NCBI RefSeq assembly: GCF_000184685.1 | Contig: NC_014830.1 | Location: 2,604,001-2,668,000, forward strand | Reading direction: 5' to 3' | Origin: Intrasporangium calvum DSM 43043 | Lineage (GTDB): Bacteria; Actinomycetota; Actinomycetes; Actinomycetales; Dermatophilaceae | DNA length: 64,000 bases | Position numbers and translations under genes: made by a program | Shown: positions 60,899 through 64,000 of the stretch, piece by piece | Position numbering within the stretch: the stretch's first letter is position 1 | Layout of the letters: each line of letters starts with the position of its first letter | Notes under the pieces: model-generated | Told to the model about the DNA's origin: nothing | The model's input: only the letters and a program-made list of their open reading frames with translations | Databases searched by the model: none

Positions 60899-61930
60899 TC
60901 AGGCCGGATGCCGCTGGGCTCGCTCGCGTCGGGCGGCCCGGGTCGGGCGCGTGGGACGGGTCACGACGACGGCCGCGCCGAGGACGAGCGCGGCCCCGGC
61001 GAGTTGCCAGGCCCCGAGCCGCTCGCCGAGGAAGAGGTAGCCGAGCCCGACGGAGACGACCGGGATCAGGTAGGTGACGAGGGAGCCGACCTGCTGGCCG
61101 ACCGCCCGGAAGACGTCGAACTGGAAGAGGTAGGCCACGCCGGTCCCGAGGATGCCGAGCGCCAGGATCGAGAGCACGGGCCCCGTGCCCGGCCCCACCG
61201 CGTCGACCGCGGGCGACCACGGAGCGGGGAACCGGTCGCGGTGGAACGCCCACCAGACCCCGAGGACGACGACCATCTGACCGGCCGCGACGGTGAGCAG
61301 CGCGGACGGCAGCTGCAGGCCGCCGAGGTCGGTGTGGGCGAGGTACTTGCGGACCCACGTCCACCCGACGCCGTAGGAGGCGCCGGCCACGAGGGTCAGC
61401 CCGAAGCCGACGAGGTCAGGTTGGCCCACGGAGTCCCATGGCTGGGCGATGAGCGCGACGCCGAGGAAGCCGACGACGATCGCGGCGACCCGTCGCGCGG
61501 GCAGCCGCTCCGACGGGACCATCGCCATGGTGGCGATGACGGTAGCGATCGGGGTGATCGCGTTGCCGATGCCCGCGAGGGCGGAGCTGACCCGCTCCTC
61601 ACCGAGCGGGAAGAGGACGAAGGGCACCGACGCGAGGAAGACCGCGACGACGAGGAGGTGACGCCAGACGGCCCAGGACCGTGGCAGGCGTCCCCCGGTG
61701 AGGTGGAGCAGCAGCACGACCGTGACGGCGCCGAGCAGGACCCGACCGGTGGCGATCTGCACGGGCGAGAACCATCGCAGCCCGATCTTCATGAACAGGA
61801 AGCTCGCGCCCCAGATGATCGCGAGCGACCCGAACTTCACCTGCCAGGGCACGCGCTGGGCTCGTCGCACGATGGGTGTGTCCGGGCCGGCGCCACTGTC
61901 CACCGTCGTCGTCTCTCGCGTCACTCGCAC
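60899..61930 (-). CDS. EamA/DMT-family transporter
   Basis: Ten-segment membrane transporter of 343 residues, GTG start, with two EamA halves (IIWGASFLFMKIGLRWFSP and LVTYLIPVVSVGLGYLFLGE). Exports metabolites in known relatives; substrate unknown. Its last codons (AQRHP) come from a variant of the dispersed motif (60905-60920), so the C-terminus probably was reshaped by it. Confidence 0.88.
   Translation of the reverse strand: MRVTRETTTVDSGAGPDTPIVRRAQRVPWQVKFGSLAIIWGASFLFMKIGLRWFSPVQIATGRVLLGAVTVVLLLHLTGGRLPRSWAVWRHLLVVAVFLASVPFVLFPLGEERVSSALAGIGNAITPIATVIATMAMVPSERLPARRVAAIVVGFLGVALIAQPWDSVGQPDLVGFGLTLVAGASYGVGWTWVRKYLAHTDLGGLQLPSALLTVAAGQMVVVLGVWWAFHRDRFPAPWSPAVDAVGPGTGPVLSILALGILGTGVAYLFQFDVFRAVGQQVGSLVTYLIPVVSVGLGYLFLGERLGAWQLAGAALVLGAAVVVTRPTRPTRAARRERAQRHPA
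60905..60920 (+). repeat. dispersed motif variant at the end of the EamA gene
   Basis: CGGATGCCGCTGGGCT, one base different from the main form, read antisense in the last codons of the transporter. Confidence 0.75.
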
Positions 61931-61966
61931 ACGATAGCGACGACCGCCGACAGGCTCCCGTGAGAT

Positions 61967-63238
61967 CTACTTCAGCTCGGCGGAGGTGAGGCCGAGCAGG
62001 CGCCTCGCCACGACGAGCAGCTGGATCTGCTGGGTGCCCTCGAAGATGTCGAGGATCTTCGCGTCCCTGGCCCACTTCTCGAGCAGCTCGGTCTCGGCGT
62101 AGCCGGTCGGCCCACCGAGCTCGACGCAGGCGAGTGCCACGTCGACACACGTCCGCCCGGCCTTGGCCTTGGCCATGGAGGCCTCCATGGAGTTCGGGCG
62201 GCCGTTGTCGGCCATCCAGGCGGCTCGCATCATGAGCAGGTAGGCGGCCTGGTACTCCGCCTCGAGCTCGGCGAGCCGCGCGGCGGCGGCGCTCTGGCTC
62301 AGCGGCGGGCGGTCCCAGTCGACGGTGACGCCGGCTCGGGCGAGGAGCTCGGTCGTCGTGTCGAGACAGGCCCGGGTCAGCCCGACCGCCATCGCGGCCA
62401 CGAGGGGCCGCGTGTTGTCGAAGGTCGCCATGGCGCCGCCGAACCCGGTTTCCGTGGAGATCTCCGGGTCGCCGAGGAGGTCCCGGGCCGGGACCCGGCA
62501 GTTGTCGAGGTGGAAGCTGGCCGTGTCGGAGGCACGGATGCCGAGCTTGTGCTCGAGGCGGACGAGGGTGAAGCCGGGGTTGGAGCGCTCGACGACGAAG
62601 GACTTGATGGCCTTCTTGCCGAGGCTGCGGTCGAGGGTGGCCCACACGACGACGAGCTCGGCCCGCTCCCCCGCGGTGACGAAGATCTTCTCGCCGTTGA
62701 GGACGTAGTCGTCGCCGTCCTTGACGGCGGTCGTGCGGATCGCGCCGGAGTCGGAGCCGGCGTCGGGCTCGGTGATCGCCATGGCCGCCCAGCGCCTGCC
62801 GTAGCGGGCCTTCTGCTCGGCATTGGCGACGGCTGCGATGGCCGCGTTGCCGAGGCCCTGCCGGGGGATGGACAGGGCGAGGCCGACGTCGCCGCGGCAG
62901 GTCTCCATGACGGACAGGACGGAGGAGAGGTTGGTGCCGTTGCGGTTGCCGTTGGCCCGCGGCTCCCTGCGGCCCGCGCCGACCCCGGCGACCCCGGCGA
63001 TCTCGGCGATCTCGACGGGGACGTCCTGGCTGCGGGTGGCCCCGGCGGCGCCGGCTCCCTGGCCGGTGCCGGAGTCGGTGAGCCCGTCGATGACGGCGGA
63101 GACGAGGTCGAGCTCGATGGGGTAGCTGTGCTCGGCCCGGTCGTACTTGCGGGAGATGGGTCGCATCACCTCCTCCGCGAAGCCGCGGGTCTGGTGGAGC
63201 AGGGGGATGAGCTTGCGGGGGACCTCGAGGTTGATCAT
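61967..63238 (-). CDS. acyl-CoA dehydrogenase
   Basis: FAD enzyme of 423 residues oxidising an acyl-CoA to the enoyl form. Visible: AMAITEPDAGSDSGAIRTTA (FAD/substrate site), TAGERAELVVVWATL, EYQAAYLLMMRAAWMAD and the C-terminal KWARDAKILDIFEGTQQIQ, with the usual helical fold. A low-complexity insertion of about 50 residues (Gly/Ala/Val-rich, 60-110) is unusual. Adjacent to a second acyl-CoA dehydrogenase on the same strand; the pair may form a heteromer. Confidence 0.9.
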   Translation of the reverse strand: MINLEVPRKLIPLLHQTRGFAEEVMRPISRKYDRAEHSYPIELDLVSAVIDGLTDSGTGQGAGAAGATRSQDVPVEIAEIAGVAGVGAGRREPRANGNRNGTNLSSVLSVMETCRGDVGLALSIPRQGLGNAAIAAVANAEQKARYGRRWAAMAITEPDAGSDSGAIRTTAVKDGDDYVLNGEKIFVTAGERAELVVVWATLDRSLGKKAIKSFVVERSNPGFTLVRLEHKLGIRASDTASFHLDNCRVPARDLLGDPEISTETGFGGAMATFDNTRPLVAAMAVGLTRACLDTTTELLARAGVTVDWDRPPLSQSAAAARLAELEAEYQAAYLLMMRAAWMADNGRPNSMEASMAKAKAGRTCVDVALACVELGGPTGYAETELLEKWARDAKILDIFEGTQQIQLLVVARRLLGLTSAELK

Positions 63239-63255
63239 GGGCTGGGACTCCTTGT

Positions 63256-63271
63256 CGTATGCCGCTGGGCT
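63256..63271 (+). repeat. dispersed motif copy CGTATGCCGCTGGGCT
   Basis: Exact copy between the two acyl-CoA dehydrogenase genes. Confidence 0.9.
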
Positions 63272-63331
63272 GGGTTCGTCTGCTGGGTTCGTCTGCTGGG
63301 TGCGCCGGCCGGGTGGGCCGGGTGGGCCGGG

Positions 63332-64000
63332 TCAGACGAGCAGCACTCCCTCGAGGAGGCCCGCGCCGCGGAGGTCGCGGTACCAGCGCTCGTTGTCGAA
63401 CTCCTTGACGAAGCCGTGGCCGCCGAGCAGCTGGACGGCCTGGGAGCCGATCTGGGCGCCGTGGCGCGCGGTCAGCTGTCGGGCGTTGGCGATGAGGAGC
63501 GCGGCGTCCTTGCCCTCGTCGAGCCGGGCTGCGGCACGCCAGACGACGAGACGCAGGCCGGCGAGCTCGATGGCGACGTCGGCGACGCTGAAGGCGACCG
63601 CCTGACGCCGCGCGATCGGCTCGCCGAAGGCATGGCGGGTGGTCACGTAGGGGACGAGCTGGTCGAGGGCGGCCTGGGCGGTGCCGCAGGCGGCGGCGGC
63701 CCAGGCGAGCCGGGCCCGCCGGACGGCGTCGAGGTGGTCCTCGGTCGTGCCGAGCACGTTGGCGGCGGGGACGACGACGTCCTCGAGCACGAGACGCCCG
63801 GTCCGCGCGGCCCGGATCCCCATCGCGGGGTCGTCGGTCACGCTCACGCCGCGGGTGCCGGCCTCGACGATGACCAGGCGCGGGGCGCCGTCGACGAGGG
63901 CCGAGACGACGAGGAGGTCGGCCTTCTCGGCGCCGACGACGAGCGTCTTCTGCCCGCTGAGGACGAGGTCGCCGCCCCTGGTCGTCGCCGTCGTGCTCGG
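63332..64000 (-). CDS. acyl-CoA dehydrogenase, 5' end outside the window
   Basis: The last 222 codons of a second acyl-CoA dehydrogenase; the start lies beyond 64000. Reading in from the edge gives DLVLSGQKTLVVGAEKADLL, then LVIVEAGTRGVSV, an acyl-CoA dehydrogenase middle domain, and later helical segments (DVAIELAGLRLVVWRAAARL, LLGGHGFVKEFDNERWYRDLRG). The terminal arginine-rich loop and LLGGHGF fit the family. A call starting at 63847 would cut a continuous conserved region, so that start is not real. Confidence 0.85.
   Translation of the reverse strand, partial: PSTTATTRGGDLVLSGQKTLVVGAEKADLLVVSALVDGAPRLVIVEAGTRGVSVTDDPAMGIRAARTGRLVLEDVVVPAANVLGTTEDHLDAVRRARLAWAAAACGTAQAALDQLVPYVTTRHAFGEPIARRQAVAFSVADVAIELAGLRLVVWRAAARLDEGKDAALLIANARQLTARHGAQIGSQAVQLLGGHGFVKEFDNERWYRDLRGAGLLEGVLLV

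Overview
The window is 64 kb of high-GC DNA from an actinomycete. The signs are GTG starts, an F420-dependent glucose-6-phosphate dehydrogenase, a BioQ-type biotin regulator and the GatCAB route to Gln-tRNA. Gene content and the style of the repeats suggest Micrococcales, perhaps Intrasporangiaceae; this placement is an inference. Nearly all of it is chromosomal housekeeping. The one accessory-looking block is a decayed RHS toxin locus at about 6.9-11.8 kb.

Layout. 0-6.9 kb: fgd, tRNA-Gln and tRNA-Glu, a HAD phosphatase, gltX and a FAH-family enzyme, then a secreted protein with a sortase-like tail and a conserved unknown. 6.9-11.8 kb: an RHS/YD-repeat gene broken by a deletion and frameshifts, with a lower-GC toxin tip and an intact neighbouring immunity-like gene, plus a second core fragment. 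11.8-16.8 kb: a divergent TetR regulator (BioQ-like) with two identical operator palindromes, bioB, bioA and a bioF-bioD gene fusion. 16.7-18.6 kb: citramalate synthase cimA behind a leader-peptide attenuator. 18.7-25.5 kb: a gamma-glutamyl amine/polyamine catabolic operon (permease, GntR regulator, glutamine-synthetase-like ligase, aldehyde dehydrogenase, SDR, C26 hydrolase). 25.5-40.8 kb: branched-chain amino acid and serine genes (ilvE, leuB, serA, ilvC, ilvH, ilvB with its own attenuator, ilvD), interrupted by a copper-chaperone/DyP peroxidase/membrane-protein trio. 40.8-48.5 kb: SixA-like phosphatase, a ThiS/MoaD-like protein next to a BNR propeller, a 2-hydroxyacid dehydrogenase, MOSC, a sugar dehydrogenase lipoprotein, a DUF937-like protein and a long GapB-type GAPDH. 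48.5-57 kb: gatB-gatA-gatC and a branched-chain amino acid ABC transporter. 57-64 kb: ligA, an L,D-transpeptidase, an EamA transporter and two acyl-CoA dehydrogenases, the second cut by the window edge.

Functional links. gltX, tRNA-Glu, tRNA-Gln and gatCAB fit the indirect route to Gln-tRNA(Gln). cimA, ilvB/H/C/D/E, leuB and the Liv transporter cover isoleucine, valine and leucine supply. Both attenuators carry Ile/Leu/Val-rich leader peptides.

Most unusual signal. A short motif, CGTATGCCGCTGRGCT, recurs across the window. I count 19 exact copies of its first 12 bases, about half on each strand, both between genes and inside reading frames, twice as an inverted pair. Its density and placement resemble DNA uptake sequences of Neisseria, but I know of no such description in Actinobacteria. 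Other palindromic repeat families also occupy intergenic gaps, and one of them appears to have become the in-frame linker of the BioF-BioD fusion.
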